From positions 1 to 7,543 of the forward strand of contig WLTJ01000072.1 of NCBI GenBank assembly GCA_009705435.1: a DNA stretch of 7,543 nt, given 5' to 3'. The notes below the pieces were generated by a model. The model was given only the letters and a program-made list of their open reading frames with translations, had not been told where the DNA came from and did no database searches. Within the stretch, counting starts at the first letter, position 1, and every line of letters begins with the position of its first letter. The translations under genes were made by a program, and so were the position numbers. Of this stretch, positions 1 to 5,605 are shown one piece after another. The DNA is from Actinomycetota bacterium (GTDB lineage: Bacteria; Actinomycetota; Acidimicrobiia; Acidimicrobiales; Ilumatobacteraceae).

Positions 1-120
1 ATCAATTGCCGCTTCCATTGCTTGGGCAACATCGGCGTTGATGGCGTTACGCGCATCTGGACGGTTAAGGGTGATAATTCCGACGCGGCCGTCGGTGCTG
101 TAGGTAACGATGTCGCTCAT
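1..120 (-). CDS. Enoyl-CoA hydratase/isomerase (crotonase) family protein, N-terminal fragment
   Basis: The first 40 codons of a gene that continues beyond the left edge, starting at an ATG whose complement is at 118-120. The translation opens MSDIVTYSTDGRVGIITLNR and continues with PDARNAINADVAQAMEAAID. The hydrophobic beta-strand followed by ITLNRP..RNAIN is the typical N-terminus of the crotonase superfamily, whose members hydrate, isomerise or hydrolyse acyl-CoA thioesters, often in fatty acid beta-oxidation. The oxyanion-hole glycines and catalytic acids lie outside the window, so the exact reaction cannot be assigned. It begins 41 nt after the stop of the large uncharacterised protein on the same strand, so co-transcription is likely. 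No strong Shine-Dalgarno is visible. The family call is firm; the specific enzyme is unknown. Confidence 0.85.
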   Translation of the reverse strand, partial: MSDIVTYSTDGRVGIITLNRPDARNAINADVAQAMEAAID

Positions 121-161
121 ACCATTGACCGTAGTAGCACCAGAGGTGCCCTGACTAACTG

Positions 162-1616
162 TCAGTCAACTGTGGGTTCGATTACGGCGTCTTCGACTGC
201 TTCAGCAACCACTGGGGCCTGCTCATTTTCGATGACGGCGTCTTCGACGGCTGACATAACCGGCGTCTCAGGTGCCACTTCTGTTGCTTCAAGCACAGGC
301 GATGGGGCAGTAGCGAGAGGAGTTGTAGGCGGCTTTGGAGGCAGCTTTTTGGTGGGTGGGCGCACAGCACGCAAAGGCTTCGGTGTGTGGCTTGAAGCTG
401 TCAATTCGACGCCCAAAGCGAGAGCGATTTGCGGAATGAGGGCGCTTAATCGTTGAACCGTTTTGGTCAACTCAACTGAAAGTACTTCAGGCTTCGAAGT
501 AACAATAATTAGTGAACGAATCGGAGCGAAGGCAACGGCTTCCAAAACAGCAATCCAACGCTCGTTGGGTGCATCTGAAACCAAACTTAATGAGGTGGCC
601 ACTGCCAATCGACGTCCCAATTCGTCGGGAAATATGGCTCCGGCTTTGGGTGGCTGTCCAGAGAGTTTGAGGGCTCGAACGATACGCCCCACGCCAAGCG
701 ACGCTTCAATGTCTTGCAACCAGTTCTGGTAGTCCTGTTCGGCGCGAGCAGTTAAACCACTGCGCAATTCGGCGATGAGTTCGCGACAGTTTTCTGATCG
801 CTCGATTAATGGATCAGATGCTGCAGAGACAACGCTCCGAAGATCTCCAAGATCGAGTTCGGCCAAATCACGCTTGGCAGATTGTGCTCGGTCAAGCCAT
901 TCCGCTACTCGTAGGCGGGGGAGAAGATTCTCCGCCATCTGTACAACGGCTTGTTCTGGCATGATTGGTTTGCCTTGCTCGGCTAAGGCGAGATTGGCGT
1001 CCTTGATGCGTTGACGCACTGTCTGCATTCCTTGCAGAGCCAACTCAGCAATTGAACGCTGCTCTTCGGGCAGTTCGCTCAGGACAGCTTTACGATTGAC
1101 GTTGAGTGGCTTGAGACGTTTGGCGCGGGGACGCTGAGGCAACTCAGGTGGCGCTTCAAAATGTGGGCGACGTGGAGTACGTGTCTTATCGGTCGCTGTT
1201 GATGGCGCACCATCGCGGCGCGGTCGGCGATCTGGGCCAGTGCCTGTTCGTGCACCGTCACGCGCACCATCACGACTAGGACGATCGCCACGTGCAGGAC
1301 GATCGCGTCGATCGCCACGATCGCTTTTTTCTTTTCGCGCGAGCTGCTGAGTAACCGCTTCAAATGGCTTGTCATTTCCTTTGAGGGTAATCGTCTCTAC
1401 TTTGTCAACCTTGATGCGGCCTTGTACAACACCCAAGATAGTGATGCCGTCAATATTGAAGTCGGCCTCCACTTTCAGTACATCACCTGTTTTTGATTCC
1501 TGTGGAAGGACGCTTGGTTGCAAAATGCCTTTGGGCTCGCGTGCGCCTGCAGCGCGCCACGTCCAAGTACCATCGGAGCGCAAACTTGTTAACTCAATTT
1601 CAATCCTTCGAGACAT
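162..1616 (-). CDS. Uncharacterised actinobacterial protein with Arg/Asp/Gly-rich linker
   Basis: 484 residues from the ATG at 1616; a TTG three codons upstream (1625) is in frame but a less likely start. Four regions are visible. Residues 1 to about 92 look beta-rich, with WTWRAAGAREPKG and VEADFNIDGITILGVVQGR, possibly a small beta-barrel. Residues about 94-165 are low-complexity and strongly basic (DRGDRRDRPARGDRPSRDG), likely disordered. Residues about 165-405 are mostly helical, starting KRLKPLNVNRKAVLSELPEE. The C-terminus after about 408 is Pro/Ala/Glu-rich with a repeated AVEDAVIE. I recall similar proteins in Acidimicrobiia but know of no assigned function. The basic linker beside a possible OB-like domain suggests nucleic acid or ribosome binding, which is only inference. 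There is no signal peptide or membrane segment. It lies 41 nt upstream of the crotonase gene on the same strand and is divergent from the carbonic-anhydrase-like gene. Confidence 0.9.
   Translation of the reverse strand: MSRRIEIELTSLRSDGTWTWRAAGAREPKGILQPSVLPQESKTGDVLKVEADFNIDGITILGVVQGRIKVDKVETITLKGNDKPFEAVTQQLARKEKSDRGDRRDRPARGDRPSRDGARDGARTGTGPDRRPRRDGAPSTATDKTRTPRRPHFEAPPELPQRPRAKRLKPLNVNRKAVLSELPEEQRSIAELALQGMQTVRQRIKDANLALAEQGKPIMPEQAVVQMAENLLPRLRVAEWLDRAQSAKRDLAELDLGDLRSVVSAASDPLIERSENCRELIAELRSGLTARAEQDYQNWLQDIEASLGVGRIVRALKLSGQPPKAGAIFPDELGRRLAVATSLSLVSDAPNERWIAVLEAVAFAPIRSLIIVTSKPEVLSVELTKTVQRLSALIPQIALALGVELTASSHTPKPLRAVRPPTKKLPPKPPTTPLATAPSPVLEATEVAPETPVMSAVEDAVIENEQAPVVAEAVEDAVIEPTVD
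178..251 (-). repeat. Two-copy 51-bp-spaced direct repeat encoding AVEDAVIE
   Basis: Two near-identical 23-bp blocks lie at 178-200 and 229-251, differing at two positions and exactly 51 bp (17 codons) apart. They encode the repeated AVEDAVIE in the acidic C-terminal tail of the uncharacterised protein. Because the spacing is a whole number of codons, the reading frame is kept. This looks like an internal duplication in a disordered tail rather than a mobile or regulatory repeat. Confidence 0.7.
1278..1306 (-). repeat. Short 18-bp-period repeat within the Arg/Asp-rich linker
   Basis: The 11-mer AGGACGATCGC occurs at 1278-1288 and again at 1296-1306, with related CGATCGCCACG blocks just beyond. 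The 18-bp period corresponds to six codons and produces DRPARG-DRPSRD in the basic linker. This is low-complexity coding sequence that probably expanded by slippage or unequal exchange. Confidence 0.55.
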
Positions 1617-1624
1617 GGGAAGCA

Positions 1625-1658
1625 ACCCTATCGGGAAGGATGAACAGTGCCATAGGGT
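1625..1658. promoter_or_regulatory. Inverted repeat with divergent TAGGGT hexamers (candidate -10 elements)
   Basis: In the 66-bp gap between the divergent genes starting at 1616 (minus) and 1683 (plus), a perfect 7-bp inverted repeat is formed by ACCCTAT (1625-1631) and ATAGGGT (1652-1658). Each arm carries TAGGGT, which fits the actinobacterial TANNNT -10 pattern, pointing outward toward the gene on its side. On the minus strand TAGGGT ends 8 nt before the ATG, which would give a nearly leaderless mRNA; AGGG could alternatively act as a weak Shine-Dalgarno. On the plus strand it lies 24 nt before the GTG. No good -35 is visible for either. Confidence 0.3.
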
Positions 1659-1682
1659 CGGCGAAAGTGCTAATTTTCATTC

Positions 1683-2201
1683 GTGCCGATTTACGCCTTG
1701 GGTGAACGTTCCCCAACGATTCATCCCGATGCTTATGTGCACCCGGATGCAGTGATCATAGGATCAGTCACCATTGGGGCTCATAGTTCAATATGGCCGG
1801 GGGCAGTTCTGCGGGGAGACGACGGGGACATCATTATCGGTGAACGGACGTCAATTCAAGACGGTTCGGTGCTGCACACCACTCATGTTTTTCCGACAAT
1901 TGTTGGCAACGATTGCGTGATCGGTCATATCGTTCATCTTGAGGGATGCACGATCGAAGATGGTTCGCTGGTGGGTAACGGTTCGATTGTGATGCACCGT
2001 GTCATCGTGCGTTCTGGAGCAGTGGTGGCCGCCAATGCGGTTCTTCTGAATGGGCTTGAAGTTCCTAGTGGGGCCCTTGCTGTTGGAGTCCCTGCGGTGA
2101 TCAAATTAGATAAAGCTCGTCCAGCAGAGATCGCTATGGGTGCTGCCTCCTATGTTGCGCGGGCAGCGATCTACAAAGAAAAACTACGGAGACTCGATTA
2201 A
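1683..2201 (+). CDS. Gamma-carbonic-anhydrase-like left-handed beta-helix protein
   Basis: 172 residues from a GTG at 1683, the only possible start because an in-frame TAA lies at 1671-1673 with no start codon between. Hexapeptide repeats forming a left-handed beta-helix run from about residue 13 to 140 (IHPDAYVHPDAVIIGSVTIG onward), followed by a C-terminal helix. This is the YrdA/PaaY/gamma-carbonic anhydrase family; true members are trimers with a metal bound by three histidines at subunit interfaces. The first two ligand positions are present (H65 in VLHTTH, H82 in IGH). The third, five residues after H82 (normally LHGC), is E87 (LEGC), with H85 nearby. Hydration of CO2 is therefore uncertain, and the protein may be a CA-like or acyl-related relative. 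The prmA start lies 4 nt after its stop, so the two genes form an operon. Family call strong, activity unproven. Confidence 0.92.
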   Translation: MPIYALGERSPTIHPDAYVHPDAVIIGSVTIGAHSSIWPGAVLRGDDGDIIIGERTSIQDGSVLHTTHVFPTIVGNDCVIGHIVHLEGCTIEDGSLVGNGSIVMHRVIVRSGAVVAANAVLLNGLEVPSGALAVGVPAVIKLDKARPAEIAMGAASYVARAAIYKEKLRRLD

Positions 2202-2205
2202 GAGC

Positions 2206-3054
2206 ATGGCTCTGTCGATTATCGTCTCGACGACTGCGGAGCAGGTTGAGTTAGTGAGTGATGTGCTGTGGTCGCTTGGTGTTGTGGCGATTGAAGAACA
2301 CTGGGATACAGATCACGAAGTGCGTTTACAGACATCGCTCGGCAACGATCGGGAAGTCGTGAGGCAAGTCTTAGATTCTTTATCGTGGTCGGCGACATGG
2401 ACCTTTTGCGAAGTTGATGAAAACGTGGGTGATCATTGGCGAGCGTTTGCCAAACCTGTGCTTGTTGGAAAACGTCTCGTGATCGCTCCTCATTGGTCAT
2501 CTGCAGAGCAGATTGATGAGGTCCTGAGTGCGGTGGATAATTCGCAAGAGGCGCTGATTATCACGATTGAGCCGGGCAGTACCTTCGGCATGGGTGATCA
2601 TCCGACCACGATGGCGAGTTTGTTAGCAATCGAAAAATACTTAGTGTCGGGCGATGAAGTCATTGACGTTGGCTGTGGTAGCGGTGTTCTTGGAATCGCC
2701 TCTGTGCTTCTCGGAGCGCGTCGCGCCATAGGAGTCGATATCAGTCCTGCGTCTATTGAAGTTTCGTGTGCCAACGCCGAGAGCAATGGGGTTGCTGATC
2801 GATGGAGCGTGAGCACAGATGCGCTTGAGCAGATTGGCTCGTCAGCAAGGATTGTTGTAGCGAATATTTTGGCTCCAGCACTCATCGAACTGAGTGAACA
2901 ATTGCGACGACTTGTCAATCCCGGTGGATTCTTAATTATCAGCGGAGTTTTGACGCAAAACTATGCACATGTGGCTGAGGCGCTTCGTCCGTTACGAGAA
3001 GTTGATCGCATTGACCTCGAGCAATGGTCTGCAGTCATTTTCGCTCATGAGTGA
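2206..3054 (+). CDS. prmA: Ribosomal protein L11 methyltransferase PrmA
   Basis: 282 residues, a usual length for PrmA, which uses S-adenosylmethionine to methylate ribosomal protein L11 in the cytoplasm. Residues 1 to about 75 form the N-terminal substrate-recognition region. The Rossmann-type methyltransferase domain follows, with EPGSTFGMGDHPTT at 122-135 (the family signature, usually FGTGTHPTT), the SAM-binding DVGCGSGVLGIA at 154-165, the acidic ribose-binding region GVDISP at 176-181, and ANILAPALIEL at 219-229, which matches the PrmA NILA catalytic motif. I chose the ATG at 2206 because it lies 4 nt after the upstream stop and gives the expected N-terminus MALSIIVS. An in-frame ATG at 2140 would overlap the previous gene by 62 nt. 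The gene ends 13 nt from the convergent sugar kinase. Confidence 0.93.
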   Translation: MALSIIVSTTAEQVELVSDVLWSLGVVAIEEHWDTDHEVRLQTSLGNDREVVRQVLDSLSWSATWTFCEVDENVGDHWRAFAKPVLVGKRLVIAPHWSSAEQIDEVLSAVDNSQEALIITIEPGSTFGMGDHPTTMASLLAIEKYLVSGDEVIDVGCGSGVLGIASVLLGARRAIGVDISPASIEVSCANAESNGVADRWSVSTDALEQIGSSARIVVANILAPALIELSEQLRRLVNPGGFLIISGVLTQNYAHVAEALRPLREVDRIDLEQWSAVIFAHE

Positions 3055-3067
3055 AAACAATGGGCTT

Positions 3068-3955
3068 TTAGTTGACTAAATAATCAATCTCAGAGAGTGT
3101 CGGCAGTGAAGTCACGGCGCCATGTTTGGTGGCAGCCAATGCACCTGCTGCCGACGCCCGCCGAGCGGCAGCAGTGATATCTAATCCGGAAGCGAGAGCA
3201 CATGCCAAGGCGCCGCATGCCGCATCGCCAGCGCCTGTTGTGTCAATAGCCCGAACTGCAAATGGGGGAATTTGTTGTTCGCCGTCAGCAGTGATGATTT
3301 TGATTCCGCGCGCGCCCAAGGTGATGACAACAATCGATACCCCGGCATCTATCAGCGCTGATGCACCACCAAGAAGCGCCACCTCATGTTGATTGGGCAT
3401 GATGACATCGCATAATTGTAAAATTGAACGATTGAGTTGGCTTGCTGGGGCCGGGTTAAGAATTGTTCGCGCTCCACCGATTTTGGCGATTGCTAATGCT
3501 GATTCAACAGAGGCGAGTGGGATCTCTAATTGGCACAAAAGAACCCTCGAGTGCAGCAAGATATCGCGGTGAGCCTCAATCACGCTGAGCGAAAGCTTCG
3601 CATTTGCGCCCGGCACGACAACGATTGAATTTTCTCCATGCGCGTCAACGTTGATTAATGCCCGTCCCGTGGGGTCATCGTCATCAGTGACGTAGGCGGC
3701 GATTCCTTCTTGAATCATCAAGCGATGCAGTGTGTCACCTGCGTTGTCTTTGCCAAGGCAAGTAATGAAAGCGGTGTCGGCACCAGAGCGGCGACTTGCC
3801 ACGGCCTGATTGAGGCCTTTGCCACCTGGAAATTCCGCAAAGCGCGTACCGAGAACCGTTTCGCCTGGTACTGGGAGACGCTCAACTGTGGCGACTAGGT
3901 CAAGGTTGGAACTTCCCACGACGACGACATCATAGGAATGCGACCCATTGCTCAT
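3068..3955 (-). CDS. Ribokinase-like PfkB-family carbohydrate kinase
   Basis: 295 residues with PfkB hallmarks in order: GSSNLDLV (14-21) for sugar contact, PGGKGLNQA (43-51, the first PfkB signature), the lid segment, NPAPA (167-171), MPNQHE (186-191), VVITLGARG (209-217), and DTTGAGDAACGAL (238-250) with catalytic base D244 and the anion hole. It should phosphorylate a sugar with ATP in the cytoplasm. Ribokinase fits best (PGGKG.NQA, NPAPA), but another pentose or a nucleoside is possible. The residue usually aromatic after the catalytic motif (GDAF or GDTF) is Ala here. The stretch between E191 and VVITLG is about 15 residues shorter than in typical ribokinases. No ribose transporter or RbsD is adjacent, so the substrate cannot be inferred from neighbours. 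The start lies in an 18-bp inverted repeat, with no clear Shine-Dalgarno. Confidence 0.88.
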   Translation of the reverse strand: MSNGSHSYDVVVVGSSNLDLVATVERLPVPGETVLGTRFAEFPGGKGLNQAVASRRSGADTAFITCLGKDNAGDTLHRLMIQEGIAAYVTDDDDPTGRALINVDAHGENSIVVVPGANAKLSLSVIEAHRDILLHSRVLLCQLEIPLASVESALAIAKIGGARTILNPAPASQLNRSILQLCDVIMPNQHEVALLGGASALIDAGVSIVVITLGARGIKIITADGEQQIPPFAVRAIDTTGAGDAACGALACALASGLDITAAARRASAAGALAATKHGAVTSLPTLSEIDYLVN

Positions 3956-3971
3956 GGTTCTAGTGAACCAT
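3954..3971 (-). promoter_or_regulatory. 18-bp inverted repeat overlapping the sugar kinase start codon
   Basis: The sequence is ATGGTTC (3954-3960), TAGT (3961-3964), GAACCAT (3965-3971): perfect 7-bp arms around a 4-nt centre. The left arm includes two bases of the kinase start codon. As DNA this could be an operator for a dimeric repressor. As RNA it would form a 7-bp stem with a 4-nt loop partly burying the AUG. No Shine-Dalgarno is visible upstream, which makes a role in initiation more plausible. Function is inferred. Confidence 0.45.
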
Positions 3972-3991
3972 CTGGCGGTGGCGTTAGCACG

Positions 3992-4021
3992 TGTTTACAG
4001 TGAAAGCGATCGTTCTGTCAT
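3992..4021 (-). promoter_or_regulatory. Possible promoter for the sugar kinase
   Basis: On the minus strand, ATGACA (4016-4021) matches the -35 consensus TTGACA at five of six positions. It is separated by 18 bp from TAAACA (3992-3997), a poor -10 that lacks the final T. It lies in the 84-bp gap between the whiB stop and the kinase start. The kinase may instead be read through from whiB, since no terminator is seen between them. Confidence 0.25.
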
Positions 4022-4039
4022 AGCAACGAGTTCTAAATT

Positions 4040-4342
4040 TCAGCCGACGTTAGCGCGAATGCCGATCGGGGCAATCAATCGATAGCCCGCTTGATGTCGC
4101 TCATCTTCGCTCTCGCCACCCCATAGTCCGTACTCATGATTGTCCCGTGCAAATGTGCGACACATGTCTTGGACATCGCAACTGGCGCAGACTATGCGAG
4201 CCATGGATTCACGACGTTCGCGCGCTTGAGGGCGTTCGGCGGTTGTCGGGAAGAACAGGTGAGTCATGCCACGACACGCACCGACATCCATCCAGTCATC
4301 TTCGGTCTGCTGACGATGATTTAAAAATTCGGTATAAGCCAC
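4040..4342 (-). CDS. WhiB-family iron-sulfur transcriptional regulator
   Basis: 100 residues from a GTG at 4342 preceded by a good Shine-Dalgarno (GGGGGA, 5-nt spacer). Four cysteines, C23, C52, C55 and C61 (CX28CX2CX5C), match the ligands of the 4Fe-4S cluster of WhiB-like proteins. DWMDVGACRGMTHLFFP (16-32) and CASCDVQDMC (52-61) are typical. GLWGGESEDER (72-82) is the family's G[VI/L]WGG turn, which contacts the sigma factor or follows the cluster domain. The C-terminal tail is only moderately basic and lacks an obvious AT-hook. WhiB proteins bind the primary sigma factor region 4 and regulate development, redox or stress responses; which paralogue this is cannot be settled from sequence alone. 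It lies downstream of the aldolase on the same strand but has its own promoter, and upstream of the sugar kinase by 84 nt. Confidence 0.93.
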   Translation of the reverse strand: MAYTEFLNHRQQTEDDWMDVGACRGMTHLFFPTTAERPQARERRESMARIVCASCDVQDMCRTFARDNHEYGLWGGESEDERHQAGYRLIAPIGIRANVG

Positions 4343-4347
4343 AAGTT

Positions 4348-4353
4348 CCCCCG
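4348..4353 (-). promoter_or_regulatory. Shine-Dalgarno of the WhiB gene
   Basis: GGGGGA on the minus strand, 5 nt before the GTG at 4342. It is one of the few clear purine-rich ribosome binding sites in this window and decides the GTG start. The nearby ATG at about 4361 is out of frame. Confidence 0.55.
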
Positions 4354-4418
4354 AGATTCATCTATTTGACCCTAGAAAATTTCCCCAGATGCGGCGAAAC
4401 TTCCGCGACAACATGATC

Positions 4419-4447
4419 ACTTTAGACTTAAGTAATCATTGAGTCAA
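4419..4447 (-). promoter_or_regulatory. Candidate sigma-70-type promoter of the WhiB gene
   Basis: On the minus strand, TTGACT (4442-4447, five of six to TTGACA) is followed after exactly 17 bp by TAAAGT (4419-4424), which fits the actinobacterial TANNNT -10. Transcription would start near 4412, giving a leader of about 70 nt before the GTG. The element sits in the 113-bp gap behind the aldolase stop, so whiB can be expressed independently of that gene. Confidence 0.55.
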
Positions 4448-4455
4448 TAAAAATC

Positions 4456-5517
4456 TCAGTGAATGAAGTGGCGGATTCCTGACACAAAATGATCAAGATC
4501 CGCAGGACGAGTGTCCCAGGCGGTCATCCATCGGACCTGGTGGGCATGCGCGTCCCAATCATAGAAAAAGGACCATTCACGTAAGGACTCAATCTGCTCG
4601 GGAGGCAGGACGGGGAAAATGCTATTCACCACGGGTGGCTGATCCAGGAGCACCCCAGGGAGGTGGCGTGTCTGCTCGAATAGTTGAGTTGCCATGGCAT
4701 TGGCGTGAGCTGCGTTTTTGAGCCACAGGTCATCGTCTAAGAGGGCCAAAAATTGCGCCGAGATGAAGCGCACCTTCGAGGGGAGTTGGGTGACTTGTTT
4801 CTGCACAAAGGGTGCTGAACGGGCCAAGTCACGATTGAGATAAATGACTGCCTCGCCGTACATGATTCCGTTTTTGGTTCCGCCGAAGGAAATGACATCA
4901 ACTCCGGCGTCAATGGTGAAGGAACGTAATGCTTCTTGATTGCCGCCTAAGGCTGCTGTGGCATTGGCGATTCGTGCACCATCGAGATGAACGGTCATGC
5001 CCATTGAGTGTGCCGCGTCGCAAAGATTGGCAATCTCGGTGGGGGAGTACAGGGTTCCCCATTCGCTGCTTTGAGTGAGTGATAAAACGCTGGGTTGAAC
5101 GTGATGCACTACTCCCAAGGCATGTGCTTGAGAACGCACTTGATCGGGGGTGATTTTTCCGCCTGTCGATGGAAGGTCAATCAGTTTTGCTCCGAGGATC
5201 CGCTCGGGGGCACCGGTCTCATCGACATTGATGTGTGCTGAATCGCTACAGATCACTGCCCCAGCGGGGGAGAGCATCGTGGCCAGCGCCAAGACATTGG
5301 CACCCGTGCCATTCCACACCATGAAGGTCTCAACCTGTTGTCCAAAAAGATCGCTGAAAGCGGAGCAAGCCTGCGCGGTCCAGGGGTCGTCACCGTACGC
5401 AGTGGCGTGAGCAGCGTTGGCCTGATTGAGAGCCTCCATGACGACCGGATGCACTGTGGCGTTGTTGTCACTGGCGAAGCGATATTCCGGGGCAGGGGGA
5501 ATTACGTGCGAACTCAT
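4456..5517 (-). CDS. Low-specificity L-threonine aldolase (PLP-dependent)
   Basis: 353 residues from the ATG at 5517. The enzyme cleaves threonine or allo-threonine to glycine and acetaldehyde using pyridoxal phosphate. Landmarks: RFASDNNATVHPVVMEAL at 13-30, GDDPWT at 42-47, the phosphate-binding NGTGANVLAL at 69-78, the PLP-stacking histidine in SAHINVDETG (H95), HLDGAR at 177-182 with D179 for the pyridine nitrogen, and SFGGTKNG at 210-217 with Schiff-base lysine K215. Length and motifs match bacterial low-specificity aldolases of the aspartate aminotransferase fold. A longer in-frame start exists at 5595, but it adds 26 residues that do not resemble the family, begins inside the palindrome at 5584-5605 and overlaps the divergent gene's start; I judge it spurious. 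Stereospecificity (L-threonine or L-allo) cannot be read from sequence. No clear Shine-Dalgarno precedes 5517. Confidence 0.92.
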   Translation of the reverse strand: MSSHVIPPAPEYRFASDNNATVHPVVMEALNQANAAHATAYGDDPWTAQACSAFSDLFGQQVETFMVWNGTGANVLALATMLSPAGAVICSDSAHINVDETGAPERILGAKLIDLPSTGGKITPDQVRSQAHALGVVHHVQPSVLSLTQSSEWGTLYSPTEIANLCDAAHSMGMTVHLDGARIANATAALGGNQEALRSFTIDAGVDVISFGGTKNGIMYGEAVIYLNRDLARSAPFVQKQVTQLPSKVRFISAQFLALLDDDLWLKNAAHANAMATQLFEQTRHLPGVLLDQPPVVNSIFPVLPPEQIESLREWSFFYDWDAHAHQVRWMTAWDTRPADLDHFVSGIRHFIH

Positions 5518-5581
5518 CTTGCGAGTCTGCCGAAATAAATCAAGATGTGCGCAATTCACCTCACATGAATCGATTCTGTGG

Positions 5582-5587
5582 AATAAT
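5582..5587 (+). promoter_or_regulatory. Candidate extended -10 element for a leaderless transcript
   Basis: AATAAT (five of six to TATAAT), preceded by TGG (an extended -10 TGN), ends 6 nt before the ATG at 5594. Initiation about 7 nt downstream would place the 5' end at the start codon itself. No Shine-Dalgarno is present, and the -35 region (about 5558-5564) has no recognisable hexamer. Confidence 0.4.
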
Positions 5588-5605
5588 TTCGTCATGACGA
5601 AATTA
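5584..5605. promoter_or_regulatory. Perfect 22-bp palindrome, candidate operator
   Basis: Reading TAATTTCGTCA from 5584 to 5594 and its exact reverse complement from 5595 to 5605, the two halves form an uninterrupted palindrome centred on TCATGA. It covers the start codon (5594-5596) of the small cysteine protein, overlaps its candidate -10, and lies in the 76-bp divergent region shared with the threonine aldolase. Such a site at a transcription start is well placed for binding by a dimeric repressor. The regulator is unknown. Confidence 0.55.

Noticed and set aside
137..149. Short hairpin GCACC-AGA-GGTGC between the uncharacterised protein and the crotonase gene
   Set aside because: A 5-bp stem with a 3-nt loop and no T-run; too weak to call a terminator or processing site in a likely operon.
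1079..1375. 98-residue open frame antisense to the frame used in the Arg-rich region
   Set aside because: It is a shadow of the repetitive linker of the 162-1616 gene; its His/Val/Ala-biased translation resembles no protein family.
3067..3080. Inverted repeat TTTAGT-TG-ACTAAA at the end of the sugar kinase gene, between convergent genes, as a terminator
   Set aside because: The stem is short and AT-rich with a 2-nt centre too tight for an RNA loop, and there is no T-run on either strand.
5541..5570. TGTGCGC...CTCACA as a CRP-like site upstream of the aldolase
   Set aside because: The half-sites are too far apart (12 bp between TGTG and CACA) and lack the TGTGA-N6-TCACA arrangement.
5518..5595. 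N-terminal extension of the threonine aldolase to the ATG at 5595 (379 residues)
   Set aside because: The 26 extra residues do not resemble the family, and this ATG is the mirror image of the divergent gene's start inside a palindrome.
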